A stretch of DNA of 64,000 nt from Brevundimonas sp. NIBR10. GTDB taxonomy: Bacteria; Pseudomonadota; Alphaproteobacteria; Caulobacterales; Caulobacteraceae. This document shows positions 17,508-25,815 of this stretch, piece after piece (the first letter of the stretch is position 1; every line of letters begins with the position of its first letter). The translations under genes and the position numbers were made by a program. The notes beneath the pieces are model-generated. The model did not search any database and was not told the origin of the DNA. It saw only the letters and a program-made list of their open reading frames with translations. The stretch lies in assembly GCF_027912515.1 (NCBI RefSeq), contig NZ_CP115464.1, positions 3,759,501 to 3,823,500 of the forward strand, in the 5' to 3' direction.

Positions 17508-17852
17508 ATGTTCGCCATACTGTTGGCCACCACCGTCGCCTTCGCCGGCCAGGACGCGCCCCGTCCGGCGCTGATTTCCTATGAGGAGACGGTGCGTTGC
17601 GCCGGTCTGGCCCAGGCTGCGTCGGAACTCGAAGGCGGCGAGAGCACGGACGGCAAGGCCCTGTTCGATGCGGCCCTGTACTGGTCGCTGGCCGCCACCC
17701 AGGCAGCCTCGGCGGCCGGAAAGCCGGCTCAGGCGGCCGACGCCGACCAGACCCGGGCCCGTATTCTGGCGGTCCAGCAGCTGAACGCCGCGAACGCCCA
17801 GGCACGGGCCGAGCTGGAACGCTGCCGCGCGAGGACCCCCGATCTCGGCTGA
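17508..17852 (+). CDS. Small exported protein, unknown function
   Basis: A 114-residue protein with a short signal peptide (MFAILLATTVAFAGQ) and an alanine-rich, all-helical mature part containing two cysteines (TVRCAGLA and LERCRAR) near its two ends. The sequence resembles a helical hairpin closed by a disulfide. A GGAGG ribosome site precedes ATG 17508. Same direction as the gene at 16501, with 89 bases between them. No family recognised. Confidence 0.6.
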   Translation: MFAILLATTVAFAGQDAPRPALISYEETVRCAGLAQAASELEGGESTDGKALFDAALYWSLAATQAASAAGKPAQAADADQTRARILAVQQLNAANAQARAELERCRARTPDLG

Positions 17853-18000
17853 GCCGACATCGCCCGATACCTCGCGGCCCGCCGGACGGCGAGGCGCGGG
17901 GATAACGTCTGCCTTCAACCTTTCTTCCGGCCCTGCGTTTGCGTGGAAGGGTTCGGGATCGCGATCGCGGTCCCGAACCGGGACGAGCTTGGCGAGACGC

Positions 18001-19248
18001 ATGTTCGAATTCAGCCGCGACTTGAGAAAACTGTTCGCCCAGGCGCGCGAGAGCGAGGACCTGAGCTGGCTGGAGCTGATCGGCGTCGATCTGCTGGCGT
18101 CCGAGGCACGCGGGCAGTCGACCGATGCCGGCCGGGTATCCTGCGCCAAACCGCATCTGGCCTGGCTGCGGGCGTCGGCCCTATGGCGCGAACATGCAAG
18201 ACGCAGCGGCGCGGCGGACAGCGTCACGCGCGCCATGGGTGCCGCGATCGACGCGGCCCGGGCCGCCAAATCGATCGACGAGATCGCCCGCGCCGGGGTG
18301 GAGCGGGCCAGTATCCTGTTGCTGCGTTTCGACCTGTCGGGCGGGCGCGACGTGCTGGACCAGGCGGCCGAGGCCGTGCCCGGAGCCTCTGCGGTCAAGC
18401 CGGCGACGGCGGCGCTGATCTCGGCCGTCCACGCGCGGATTCGGTCACGACTGGCCCGGTTCGACAGCGACGCGGGTGCCTTGATGCAGGCCGCCGCCCT
18501 GCTGGACGCCGCCATCCACCAGATGGAGCGGACTCGCGCCGGTGCTACCGACGACATCCGCATGGACCGGGCCGCCCTGGCGCTCGAGGCCGGGGTGACG
18601 CGGCGCGACCCGCATCTGCTGGACCAGGCGGGGCGAGAACTGCTGCGGCTGGTGGAGGGTGCCTCGCCCGATTACCGGCCCCTGACCCGGGCCCGCGCCC
18701 TGACCCTGTGTGGTGCAGGCCTGTCGGCACTGGCGGCCATGGCGGGGAACGAGGCTGCGCGCGAACAGGGCCGGATCATGTTCGAGGCCGCCGCCGACCA
18801 GTTCACCCCCGACCACAGCCCGCTCGACTGGGCCACGATCCAGATCGTGCGCGGCGGGCAGACCGGCGCCGTGTCGCTGGCCGCCCTGCGTCAGGCCGAT
18901 GCCCTGACCGCCGGTCAGGGGTTGGTGCTCGGTGCCATGGCCCGCGACATGCTGATCGAGGGCGAGGTCGCGGCGGCCAGCTCGATCGGCGACCTGCCGC
19001 GCCTGACAACCGCCGAGGGCGCGGTACGGCGTCGCCTGTCGGATACGCCTGCGTCCGATCTGGACTGGGCGGTCGACCAGATCGCCATGGCCCGAATCGC
19101 CCAGGCCCGCGCCCTGCTGACCGGCGGCGACGCCAGCCTGACGGGCCTGGCCCTTGTCGAGGCCGCCGAGGTGGCGCGTGAGCGGGGACTGCCCGCCCTG
19201 GCGGTACGGGCCGATGCGATGATGAAGGCGCGGTCGGTCCGGGCCTGA
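18001..19248 (+). CDS. All-helical cytoplasmic protein, TPR-like, unknown function
   Basis: From ATG 18001 the protein has 415 residues and starts MFEFSRDLRKLFAQARESED. A TTG at 17989 would add four residues. The protein is alanine- and leucine-rich and helical throughout, suggesting a repeat solenoid of TPR type, with no signal or membrane segment. An LDWATIQIVRGGQ segment near residue 280 is the least repetitive part. I do not recognise an assigned family. About 150 bases upstream are free of genes. Confidence 0.6.
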   Translation: MFEFSRDLRKLFAQARESEDLSWLELIGVDLLASEARGQSTDAGRVSCAKPHLAWLRASALWREHARRSGAADSVTRAMGAAIDAARAAKSIDEIARAGVERASILLLRFDLSGGRDVLDQAAEAVPGASAVKPATAALISAVHARIRSRLARFDSDAGALMQAAALLDAAIHQMERTRAGATDDIRMDRAALALEAGVTRRDPHLLDQAGRELLRLVEGASPDYRPLTRARALTLCGAGLSALAAMAGNEAAREQGRIMFEAAADQFTPDHSPLDWATIQIVRGGQTGAVSLAALRQADALTAGQGLVLGAMARDMLIEGEVAAASSIGDLPRLTTAEGAVRRRLSDTPASDLDWAVDQIAMARIAQARALLTGGDASLTGLALVEAAEVARERGLPALAVRADAMMKARSVRA

Positions 19249-19327
19249 ACCCAGGAGAACTCTGCCGGAAACCCTTGCCGGGCGACCCGATGTCGGCGAC
19301 CTTTCGTACCAGCGGAGGGAGCCGACG

Positions 19328-19750
19328 ATGATCAAGATTCCCGCGGGAGAGGTCGAGGCCGGTGCGGACGCGACCGCCTCCGAACGGATCGACGAACGCA
19401 TCCGGGCGCTGGGCGACTGGCGCGGCGAGACCCTGGCCCGCGTTCGCGCCCTGATCCATGATGCCGACCCCGAGGTGGTCGAGACCTGGAAATGGCGCGG
19501 GGTCCCGGTTTGGGAACACGCCGGCATCCTGTGTACCGGCGAGACCTACAAGACCGCCGTCAAGTTCACCTTCGCCAAGGGCGCGTCCCTGCCCGACCCA
19601 ACCGGCCTGTTCAACGCCGGCCTGGACGGCGGCACGCGCCGCGCCATCGATGTGCCCGAGGGTGGGACCGTTGACGCCGAGGCGTTCAAGGCGCTGATCC
19701 GGGCTGCGGTGGCACTGAATGGATCGACGAAGACGGCGAAAGGAAGCTGA
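19328..19750 (+). CDS. DUF1801 domain protein
   Basis: This 140-residue protein carries the DUF1801 (YdhG-like) pattern: an N-terminal helix ERIDERIRALGDWRGETL, then DPEVVETWKWRGVPVW, a GETYKTAVKFTFAKGASL strand pair and a C-terminal LDGGTRRAID segment. DUF1801 proteins are small, soluble and of unresolved function, some with proposed iron- or metabolite-binding roles. A GGAGGGAG ribosome site lies upstream of ATG 19328. The next gene begins 8 bases after its stop. Confidence 0.8.
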   Translation: MIKIPAGEVEAGADATASERIDERIRALGDWRGETLARVRALIHDADPEVVETWKWRGVPVWEHAGILCTGETYKTAVKFTFAKGASLPDPTGLFNAGLDGGTRRAIDVPEGGTVDAEAFKALIRAAVALNGSTKTAKGS

Positions 19751-19757
19751 CGGCTCG

Positions 19758-20333
19758 ATGCCGAGCCTGAACCTCAATCAGTTGCCATGGAGCCTCGTCC
19801 TGTTCCGACTGGCCGCCGGGCCAGTGGTTGTCACGCTGGCGATCGCCGAGCGACGCAGCTTTTGCGCCATCCTGCTGGCGCTCGGTGTGCTGTCAGACAT
19901 CTTCGACGGGATCATCGCACGACGCCTGAACGTCGCCACCGCCAAACTAAGGGTCTGGGACAGCCGTGCGGATGTCATTTTCTGGGTCTGCGTCTTGGGT
20001 GCCGTCATTTTGGCGAGACCGAGCCTTTTCGATCTCCTCTGGCTACCGGCGCTCGTCATCGTCGCGATGGAGGTCGGCAACCATCTGGTCAGCTTCGCCA
20101 AGTTCCGCCGTGAAGCGTCCCCGCATCATTATCTTTCCAAGCTGTTCGGCCTGGCTCTTTGGTGTCTGTGCAGTCTGGCGTTTCTTCACGGAGAAAATCT
20201 CGACGTCATGCGGTCGGCGATCTGGACGGTTCTGGCCATCGGCGTCCTGTCTCAGCTCGAGGCGTTCGCCATTACGATGATGCTGTCGACATGGCGTTGT
20301 GACGTGCCTTCGGTCCTGACGCTGCGACCCTGA
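19758..20333 (+). CDS. CDP-alcohol phosphatidyltransferase-like membrane protein
   Basis: A 191-residue protein with about five membrane segments. The family motif is recognisable as DIFDGIIARR followed by eight residues, a position normally glycine but here leucine, then VWDSRAD. Thus the DG-x2-AR and D-x3-D metal-binding residues are present and the central glycine is replaced. Enzymes of this family transfer a phospho-alcohol to CDP-diacylglycerol or related donors, but the acceptor cannot be deduced. The frame could begin at 19719; ATG 19758 is preferred. GC is visibly lower than in neighbouring genes. Its 3' half is overlapped on the minus strand by an extension of the cysQ frame. Confidence 0.65.
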   Translation: MPSLNLNQLPWSLVLFRLAAGPVVVTLAIAERRSFCAILLALGVLSDIFDGIIARRLNVATAKLRVWDSRADVIFWVCVLGAVILARPSLFDLLWLPALVIVAMEVGNHLVSFAKFRREASPHHYLSKLFGLALWCLCSLAFLHGENLDVMRSAIWTVLAIGVLSQLEAFAITMMLSTWRCDVPSVLTLRP

Positions 20334-21131
20334 ACCCCTACCCCCCATCGCCACGAAGGCCCCGTTCTTGAAGCCGGGCTTGCCGTACATCAGGGGTGAG
20401 CCGTCATCGACGACGACGCGGCCGCCGGCGGCCTCAAGCACCGTCTGGCCCGCTGCCGTGTCCCATTCGGAGGTCTGGCCGGTGCGGGGGTAGACGTCGA
20501 AGGAGCCCTCGGCGATCAGGCAGAATTTGATCGAGGAATCCATGCCCTGCCAGGCCGTGCAGCCGTGGCGGGCCGACAGGCGTTCGGCCTCGTCGTCGGT
20601 CATCGTGTAGCTGAGCAGGGCTGCGGGCCGGTCGGGGCGGTCGCGGACCTTGATGGGGCGCCAAGGCTCGCCGAAGCGGCGCTTCCTCGCGCCGTCGGGG
20701 CCGGTGGACCAGGTGGTCTCGGTCGCAGGGGCCGAGACGACGGCGGCGACGCCGACGCCGTCCTGGATCAGGGCGATGTTGACGGTGAAGCTTTCCTTGC
20801 CGGCGATGAAGCCCTTGGTGCCGTCCAGGGGGTCGATCAGCCAGAAACGACCCTCGGCCGCATCGGGCACGCCATCGGCCGCCGCCTGTTCCTCGGCCAC
20901 CGTCTGGACGCCGGGATAGAGGTCCGCCAGACGCGACAGGATCAGGGCCTCGGCCTGCTGGTCCGCCAGGGTGACGGGGCTGTCGTCGGACTTGACCTGG
21001 ACGGCCGCGCCGGAACGCCAGTAGGGCAGGATCAGACGGGCGGCGTCCTCGGCGATCTCGGCGATGGCGTCATGCAGGGCACCGGAGGCGAGGTCGCGGG
21101 CGACGGGGTCTTTTGAGGTACGGGGAGGCAT
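20043..21131 (-). CDS. cysQ: 3'(2'),5'-bisphosphate nucleotidase CysQ, with probable 3' frameshift
   Basis: From ATG 21131 the core domain (about 262 residues, to about 20338) is an inositol-monophosphatase-fold enzyme: AEEQAAADG, LIDPLDGTKGFIAG and GQTSEWDTAAGQ are the metal- and substrate-binding motifs. CysQ hydrolyses 3'-phosphoadenosine 5'-phosphate to AMP, linked to sulfate assimilation. As sequenced, the frame does not stop after FVAMGG but runs on for about 100 basic, low-quality residues, antisense to the gene at 19758-20333, ending at 20043. One extra G in the G run at 20341-20346 (minus strand) would place a TAG directly after ATG-GGG-GGG. The extension is therefore probably a sequencing error or a recent single-base deletion. 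The frame also opens far upstream of 21131, but CysQ homology begins there. Confidence 0.85.
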   Translation of the reverse strand: MPPRTSKDPVARDLASGALHDAIAEIAEDAARLILPYWRSGAAVQVKSDDSPVTLADQQAEALILSRLADLYPGVQTVAEEQAAADGVPDAAEGRFWLIDPLDGTKGFIAGKESFTVNIALIQDGVGVAAVVSAPATETTWSTGPDGARKRRFGEPWRPIKVRDRPDRPAALLSYTMTDDEAERLSARHGCTAWQGMDSSIKFCLIAEGSFDVYPRTGQTSEWDTAAGQTVLEAAGGRVVVDDGSPLMYGKPGFKNGAFVAMGGRGSGSQRQDRRHVTTPCRQHHRNGERLELRQDADGQNRPDRRPHDVEIFSVKKRQTAQTPKSQAEQLGKIMMRGRFTAELGEADQMVADLHRDDDERR

Positions 21132-21221
21132 CCGGCGGTGGATAGACGATCCGCGCGGTTTCGCGAACCGACAAATCAGCCCAGCGTGCAGACCGCGCCC
21201 CAACGATCCCCAAGAGACCCG

Positions 21222-21887
21222 ATGACCGACATGTCCCCGACCGCCCCGGTGCCCGCAGAGGCGAGCAGCGCCGAGCTGGCGACCTATCTGGCGGCCAAGC
21301 TGTGCCACGACTTCATCAGCCCGGCCGGGGCGATCATGTCGGGGCTGGACCTGCTGAACGACCCGGCGGCCCAGGACATGCGCGACGATGCGCTGGGCCT
21401 GATCACCGACAGCGCGACCAAGCTGGTGGCCCTGGTGCAGTTCTGTCGCGTGGCCTTCGGGGCGGCGACGACCAGCGAGCGGTTCACCGGCGAGGAGTTG
21501 CAGGGGCTGGTCGACGGCATGATCAAGGGCGGCCGGGCGACCCTGGACTGGCGGATCACCGAGACGACCTTCGACAAGCCGGCGGCGCGGGCCCTGGTCA
21601 ACCTGGCCTATCTGACCACCGCCGCCCTGCCGACCGGGGGTCAGGCTGTGGTGGCGAGCCGACGCGAGGGCGATCGGCTGATCCTGACCGGCCTGGCCGA
21701 GGGGGCCCGCGCGCGGCTGAAGCCCGAGGCGGCGACGGGGCTGGCGGGACAACGGCTCAGCGAGGGGCTGACGGGCCAGTGGATCCAGCCCTACTGGCTG
21801 TGGCTGACCGTACAGGAGGCGGGCGGGAGGCTGGCCGTCGCCACCGAAGAGGGCCGTGTGGCCATCGAGGCGCGAATGCCGATCTGA
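21222..21887 (+). CDS. chpT: Histidine phosphotransferase ChpT
   Basis: From ATG 21222 the protein has 221 residues. It starts a DHp-like domain with ATYLAAKLCHDFISPAGA, in which the histidine of CHDF is the phospho-acceptor, then LDLLNDPAAQDMRDDA. The second half is a degenerate ATPase-like domain lacking the ATP-binding boxes. This pattern matches remembered Caulobacter ChpT closely, which passes phosphate from CckA to CtrA and CpdR in the cell-cycle phosphorelay. The open frame reaches 21138, but homology starts near 21222. It is divergent from cysQ with 90 bases between, and followed by a hairpin and two chemotaxis-like genes. Confidence 0.92.
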   Translation: MTDMSPTAPVPAEASSAELATYLAAKLCHDFISPAGAIMSGLDLLNDPAAQDMRDDALGLITDSATKLVALVQFCRVAFGAATTSERFTGEELQGLVDGMIKGGRATLDWRITETTFDKPAARALVNLAYLTTAALPTGGQAVVASRREGDRLILTGLAEGARARLKPEAATGLAGQRLSEGLTGQWIQPYWLWLTVQEAGGRLAVATEEGRVAIEARMPI

Positions 21888-21913
21888 GGTTGGGAATTTT
21901 CCCTTTCCCAACC
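21888..21913. repeat. Inverted repeat directly after chpT
   Basis: GGTTGGGAA and TTCCCAACC form a perfect 9-bp stem with an 8-base loop, beginning at the base after the chpT stop. There is no T run after it, so it is more likely an mRNA-stabilising or partial termination hairpin, or a protein site, than a classical terminator. It separates chpT from the response regulator gene. Confidence 0.55.
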
Positions 21914-21966
21914 CCTCGTTAACCGCGCGGACGCGATGATGGGGCCACGCGCGCGCTGGATTCGCC

Positions 21967-22353
21967 GTGCCGGAGACCGTTTTGGACGCCAGGACCTGCC
22001 TCATCGTCGACGACAGCCGGATCATCCGGAAGGTCGCGCGCCGCATCGTGGAAGGCCTCGGGTTCGAGGTCGACGAGGCGGCGGACGGCGCAGAGGCCCT
22101 GGCCTATTGCGCCTCGGTCATGCCCGACGTCATCCTGCTGGACTGGAACATGCCGGTCATGGACGGGCTGACGTTTCTGCGGCGGCTGCGTTCGCAGGCG
22201 GGCGGCGACACGCCCAAGGTCCTGTTCTGCACCATCGAGACCCGGCCCGAGCGGATCGCCGAAGGGCTGGCCGCCGGCGCCGACGACTATGTGATGAAGC
22301 CGTTCGACGGCGAGATCCTTCATTCCAAACTGGCGGAGGTGGGGGCCGTCTGA
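21967..22353 (+). CDS. Single-domain response regulator (CheY-like)
   Basis: A 128-residue receiver domain read from GTG 21967. The acidic pocket is VDDS near residue 15, the phospho-acceptor is Asp59 in LLDWNMPVMDG, the conserved threonine lies in FCTIETR, and the lysine is Lys111 in YVMKPFD. There is no output domain. From memory, a CheY-like regulator and a CheR also follow chpT in Caulobacter. It could accept phosphate in a phosphorelay or act on the flagellar motor; the sequence alone does not decide. CheR starts 16 bases after its stop. Confidence 0.85.
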   Translation: MPETVLDARTCLIVDDSRIIRKVARRIVEGLGFEVDEAADGAEALAYCASVMPDVILLDWNMPVMDGLTFLRRLRSQAGGDTPKVLFCTIETRPERIAEGLAAGADDYVMKPFDGEILHSKLAEVGAV

Positions 22354-22369
22354 GCCGCCAAACATCCGC

Positions 22370-23185
22370 ATGACCGAAGAGGATTTCGACCGCCTTCAGC
22401 AGCTCATGGCCTCCCGGGCCGGCTTTCGGCTGACCCGCGACCGGATTCATCTGGCGACCCACCGCCTCGGCCCCGTCGCCCGGCGCGAGGGGTTCGACAG
22501 TGTGGACGCCATGCTGGCCTCGCTGTGGGCCCGGCCGGTCGCTTCGCTGGGCTGGGCGATCATCGAGACCCTGTTGAACCCCGAGACCTGGTTCCGGCGC
22601 GACCGGGCACCGTTCGATACCTTTGCGCGTGAATTGTTGCCCGCCATCGGCCGGGTGCGTGAGGGTGGGCGTGTGCGGGTCTGGTCGGCCGGTTGCGGTT
22701 CGGGCCAGGAGGCCTGGTCCCTGGCTATGGCCGCCGGTGACGCCGGGGCCAACGTCGAAATTTGCGCCACCGACCTGTCGCAGCGCGCGATCGAGCGGGC
22801 CCAGGCCGGGGCCTACACCACCTTCGAGATCCAGCGCGGCCTGTCGGCCCACACCATGCTGCGCTGGTTCGAACCGGCCGACGAGCAATGGGCGGTCAAG
22901 CCGGAGCTGCGCGACCGGGTGGCTTTCAGCCGCGCCAACCTGCTGGACGAACCCGCGGCGGGGCCGCGTTTCGACGTCATCTTCTGCCGCCATGTCCTCA
23001 GCGACATGGAGCCGGCCCGGCGCGGCGGGGTGATCGAGGCGCTGGAGCGTAAACTGGTCGACGACGGCTGCCTGTTCCTGGGCGTCGACGAGCGGCTGGA
23101 CGGTGAAACGGTAGCGTTCCGGCCGGTGTCGGGGCGTCGTGGCCTGTTCGTGAAGGCCCCCTCGGCGCTCAGCCGCGCGGCCTGA
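22370..23185 (+). CDS. cheR: CheR-type chemotaxis methyltransferase
   Basis: This 271-residue protein has the CheR N-terminal helical domain (EEDFDRLQQLMASRAGF) and a Rossmann methyltransferase domain with VRVWSAGCGSGQEAWSLAM as the S-adenosylmethionine motif, CATDLSQRAIERA, and FDVIFCRHVLSDM. The RxHVL variant replaces the usual RNVxIYF. CheR methylates glutamates in chemoreceptors. No chemoreceptor, CheA, CheW or CheB is in the window, so this is a small accessory cluster rather than a full chemotaxis operon. Confidence 0.9.
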   Translation: MTEEDFDRLQQLMASRAGFRLTRDRIHLATHRLGPVARREGFDSVDAMLASLWARPVASLGWAIIETLLNPETWFRRDRAPFDTFARELLPAIGRVREGGRVRVWSAGCGSGQEAWSLAMAAGDAGANVEICATDLSQRAIERAQAGAYTTFEIQRGLSAHTMLRWFEPADEQWAVKPELRDRVAFSRANLLDEPAAGPRFDVIFCRHVLSDMEPARRGGVIEALERKLVDDGCLFLGVDERLDGETVAFRPVSGRRGLFVKAPSALSRAA

Positions 23186-23266
23186 TCGCTCGCATTTCGC
23201 GCTAGGCGGACGGCCAGGGCCAGATTAGTACGACAATTCAGCAGCGACTGGATTGGCAGGCCCAAC

Positions 23267-25603
23267 ATGTTCACACGGCGTGGAGCCATGGCGGTCGGCG
23301 CGGCGGCGGGCCTGACGGGGCTGGAGCCGATTCCCGCGTCGGCCGCGACCTCGGCAAATCCTCTGACCCTCTGGTACCGACAGCCTGCGGCGGCGTGGAC
23401 CGAGGCCCTGCCCATCGGCAACGGCCGGCTGGCAGCCATGGTCTTCGGCGGCGTGGCGCGCGAGCGCTTGCAACTCAACGAGGACACCCTGTGGGGCGGC
23501 GGTCCCTACGACCCGGCCAACCCGAAGGCGCGCGAGGGCATTCCTCGCGTCCGCGCCCTGATCGAGGAAGAGCGCTGGGTCGAGGCGAGGGACTTTTCCA
23601 CCGCGTCCATCATGGCCACGCCGATCCGCCAGATGTCGTACAACGCCCTCGGCGACCTCTATCTGGACTTCGAGGGGACCGACGGCGCGTCAGCCTATCG
23701 GCGCAAACTGGACCTCGACGGCGCGTTGTCGTCGGTGCGGTTCGAGGCCGGGGGCGCGACCCACGGTCGCCAGGCCTTCGTCTCGGCCATCGACCAGGTC
23801 ATCGCGGTGCGGCTGACGGCGGGCACAGGCGGCGTATCCTTTTCCGCAGGCTTCGAGAACCCGCCGGGAGCCACGGCGGTTGCGCGCACCGAGGGCGCGG
23901 ACACCCTGGTCTTCGCCGGCCGCAACATCTCGCAGCACGGCGTGGCGGGTGCCCTGCGTTACGAGACACGCCTGAAGATCATACCGACCGGCGGACGGAC
24001 GGCGGTGCAGGATGGGCGATTGACGGTCAGCGGGGCCGACAGTGTGGTCCTGCTGATCGCCGCGGCGACCAGCTATCGCAGCTTCCGCGACGTCTCGGGC
24101 GATCCGGCGGCCCGAACACGCAAGGCCGTCGTCGATGCTGCCGCCAAGGGTTGGGACGCCCTGTTGGCCGACCATCAGCGCGAGCACCGGCGGCTGTTCC
24201 GCAAGGTCGCCTTCGACGTCGGAACTACCCCCGCCGCCGACCGTCCGACCGACGAGCGCGTCGCCACGTCCCAGACCTCGGACGACCCAGCGCTGGCCTC
24301 GCTCTATTTCCAGTATGGTCGCTACCTGCTGATCTCGAGTTCGCGCGTCGGCACCCAGCCCGCCAATCTGCAAGGCGTCTGGAACGAGAACAACTCTCCG
24401 CCGTGGGGCGGGAAATACACCATCAACATCAACACCGAGATGAACTACTGGCCCGCCGAGCCGACGGGATTGAGCGAATGCGTCGAGCCGCTCGTGGCCA
24501 TGGTCAAGGACCTGGCCATCACAGGCGCCCGGACCGCGCAGGTGATGTACGGCGCGCGGGGCTGGGTCTGTCATCACAACACCGACCTGTGGCGTGCGAC
24601 AGCGCCGATCGACGGGTCGCAGTATGGCGTCTGGCCGACGGGCGGGGCCTGGCTGTGCAAACACCTTTGGGACCGGTGGGACTATGGCCGCGACGACGCC
24701 TATCTGGCCGCTGTCTATCCGGTGCTGAAGGGGGCGTGTCTGTTCTTCCTCGACACGTTGCAGGTCGAAAGGGGCACCAACTTTCTGATCGTCTCGCCGT
24801 CGATCTCGCCCGAGAACATTCATCCCGGCGGCACCTCCCTGTGCGCCGGGCCGACCATGGACCAGCAGATCCTGCGCGATCTGTTCGGCAATACGATCAG
24901 GGCGGCCGAGCGGCTGGAGCTCGACCCCGGCCTGCGCGCCGAGATCGCGGCGGCCCAGGCTCGGCTGGCACCCAACGAGGTCGGACCGACCGGCCTGCTC
25001 AAGGAATGGCGCGAGGACTGGGACGCCACGGCACCGGAACAAAACCATCGTCACGTCAGCCACCTGTACGGCGTCTATCCGTCAGACCAGATCACGACAC
25101 GCGGCACGCCGGCCCTGGCCGAGGCGTCCAAGGCCAGCCTGGCGGTGCGGGGCGACATCTCGACCGGCTGGGCCATCGCCTGGCGGCTGAACCTGTGGGC
25201 CCGGCTGGGTGACGGGGACCGGGCACACCGTATCCTGACGCATCTGCTGAGCCCCGACCGGACCTATCCGAACCTGTTCGACGCCCATCCGCCGTTCCAG
25301 ATCGACGGCAATTTCGGCGGCGTGTCCGGCATGACCGAGATGCTGATGCAGGACCATTCCGGCGAGATCGCCCTGCTGCCCGCCCTGCCCGCCGCCTGGC
25401 CGTCCGGGTCGATCACGGGCCTGCGCTGCCGGGGCGGGTTCGGGCTGTCGCTGCGCTGGGACAATGGCGCGCTGGTCGAGGCCGAACTGACCAGCGACCT
25501 GAGCGAACCCTGCGTGATCCGTCTCGGCGACCGGGTGCTGGCGATCCACCTGCCGGCTGGCGGGCGGCGGACCCTGACGCCCGCGGATTTCGTCCAGGCC
25601 TGA
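23267..25603 (+). CDS. GH95 family glycoside hydrolase (alpha-L-fucosidase-like)
   Basis: This 778-residue enzyme begins with a Tat-type signal (MFTRRGAMAVGAAAGLTGL) and then follows GH95 architecture: N-terminal beta domain from LTLWYRQPAAAWTEALPIGN with RLQLNEDTLWGGGPYDP, then an (alpha/alpha)6 barrel with NLQGVWNENNSPPWGGKYT, INTEMNYWPAE, GARGWVCHHNTDLW and WPTGGAWLCKHLWD, and a C-terminal beta domain. The family contains 1,2-alpha-L-fucosidases and alpha-L-galactosidases acting on plant or host glycans. Length is typical and motifs are intact. Export through Tat suggests a periplasmic or outer-surface role. No sugar transporter or other catabolic gene is adjacent. Confidence 0.93.
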   Translation: MFTRRGAMAVGAAAGLTGLEPIPASAATSANPLTLWYRQPAAAWTEALPIGNGRLAAMVFGGVARERLQLNEDTLWGGGPYDPANPKAREGIPRVRALIEEERWVEARDFSTASIMATPIRQMSYNALGDLYLDFEGTDGASAYRRKLDLDGALSSVRFEAGGATHGRQAFVSAIDQVIAVRLTAGTGGVSFSAGFENPPGATAVARTEGADTLVFAGRNISQHGVAGALRYETRLKIIPTGGRTAVQDGRLTVSGADSVVLLIAAATSYRSFRDVSGDPAARTRKAVVDAAAKGWDALLADHQREHRRLFRKVAFDVGTTPAADRPTDERVATSQTSDDPALASLYFQYGRYLLISSSRVGTQPANLQGVWNENNSPPWGGKYTININTEMNYWPAEPTGLSECVEPLVAMVKDLAITGARTAQVMYGARGWVCHHNTDLWRATAPIDGSQYGVWPTGGAWLCKHLWDRWDYGRDDAYLAAVYPVLKGACLFFLDTLQVERGTNFLIVSPSISPENIHPGGTSLCAGPTMDQQILRDLFGNTIRAAERLELDPGLRAEIAAAQARLAPNEVGPTGLLKEWREDWDATAPEQNHRHVSHLYGVYPSDQITTRGTPALAEASKASLAVRGDISTGWAIAWRLNLWARLGDGDRAHRILTHLLSPDRTYPNLFDAHPPFQIDGNFGGVSGMTEMLMQDHSGEIALLPALPAAWPSGSITGLRCRGGFGLSLRWDNGALVEAELTSDLSEPCVIRLGDRVLAIHLPAGGRRTLTPADFVQA

Positions 25604-25606
25604 CCG

Positions 25607-25798
25607 TCAGGCGTCAGGGACGCTCGACCGCAACACGACACTCGCCGCCCAATATGGCCAGAGGGCCGACCAGTTGGGGGCGTCCACGACCTCCCAGCCA
25701 GGGTTCAGGATGCTGTCGTCGAACGCCAGGCGCGCAGTGATCGCTCCGGGCGACTCGGCCAGTTCTCCTGGTAACCATTCCTGGAAGAACTCGGTTAG
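25607..25798 (-). pseudogene. Possible gene remnant between GH95 and GGDEF-EAL genes
   Basis: On the minus strand a frame ending with TGA at 25607 encodes a protein-like stretch, including TEFFQEWLPGELAESPGA and ARLAFDDSILNPGWEVVD. It has no start codon in this part; the only in-frame start lies at 25921, inside the neighbouring gene and in low-quality sequence. It may be the 3' end of a decayed gene. The rest of this 212-base gap holds nothing I can name. Low confidence. Confidence 0.25.
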
Positions 25799-25815
25799 GC
25801 TGTGAGCTCTACAGT

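Noticed and set aside
20043..20337. A genuine 100-residue C-terminal domain of CysQ
   Set aside because: The segment is antisense to the CDP-alcohol phosphatidyltransferase-like gene, has shadow-like composition, and a one-base change restores a normal stop.
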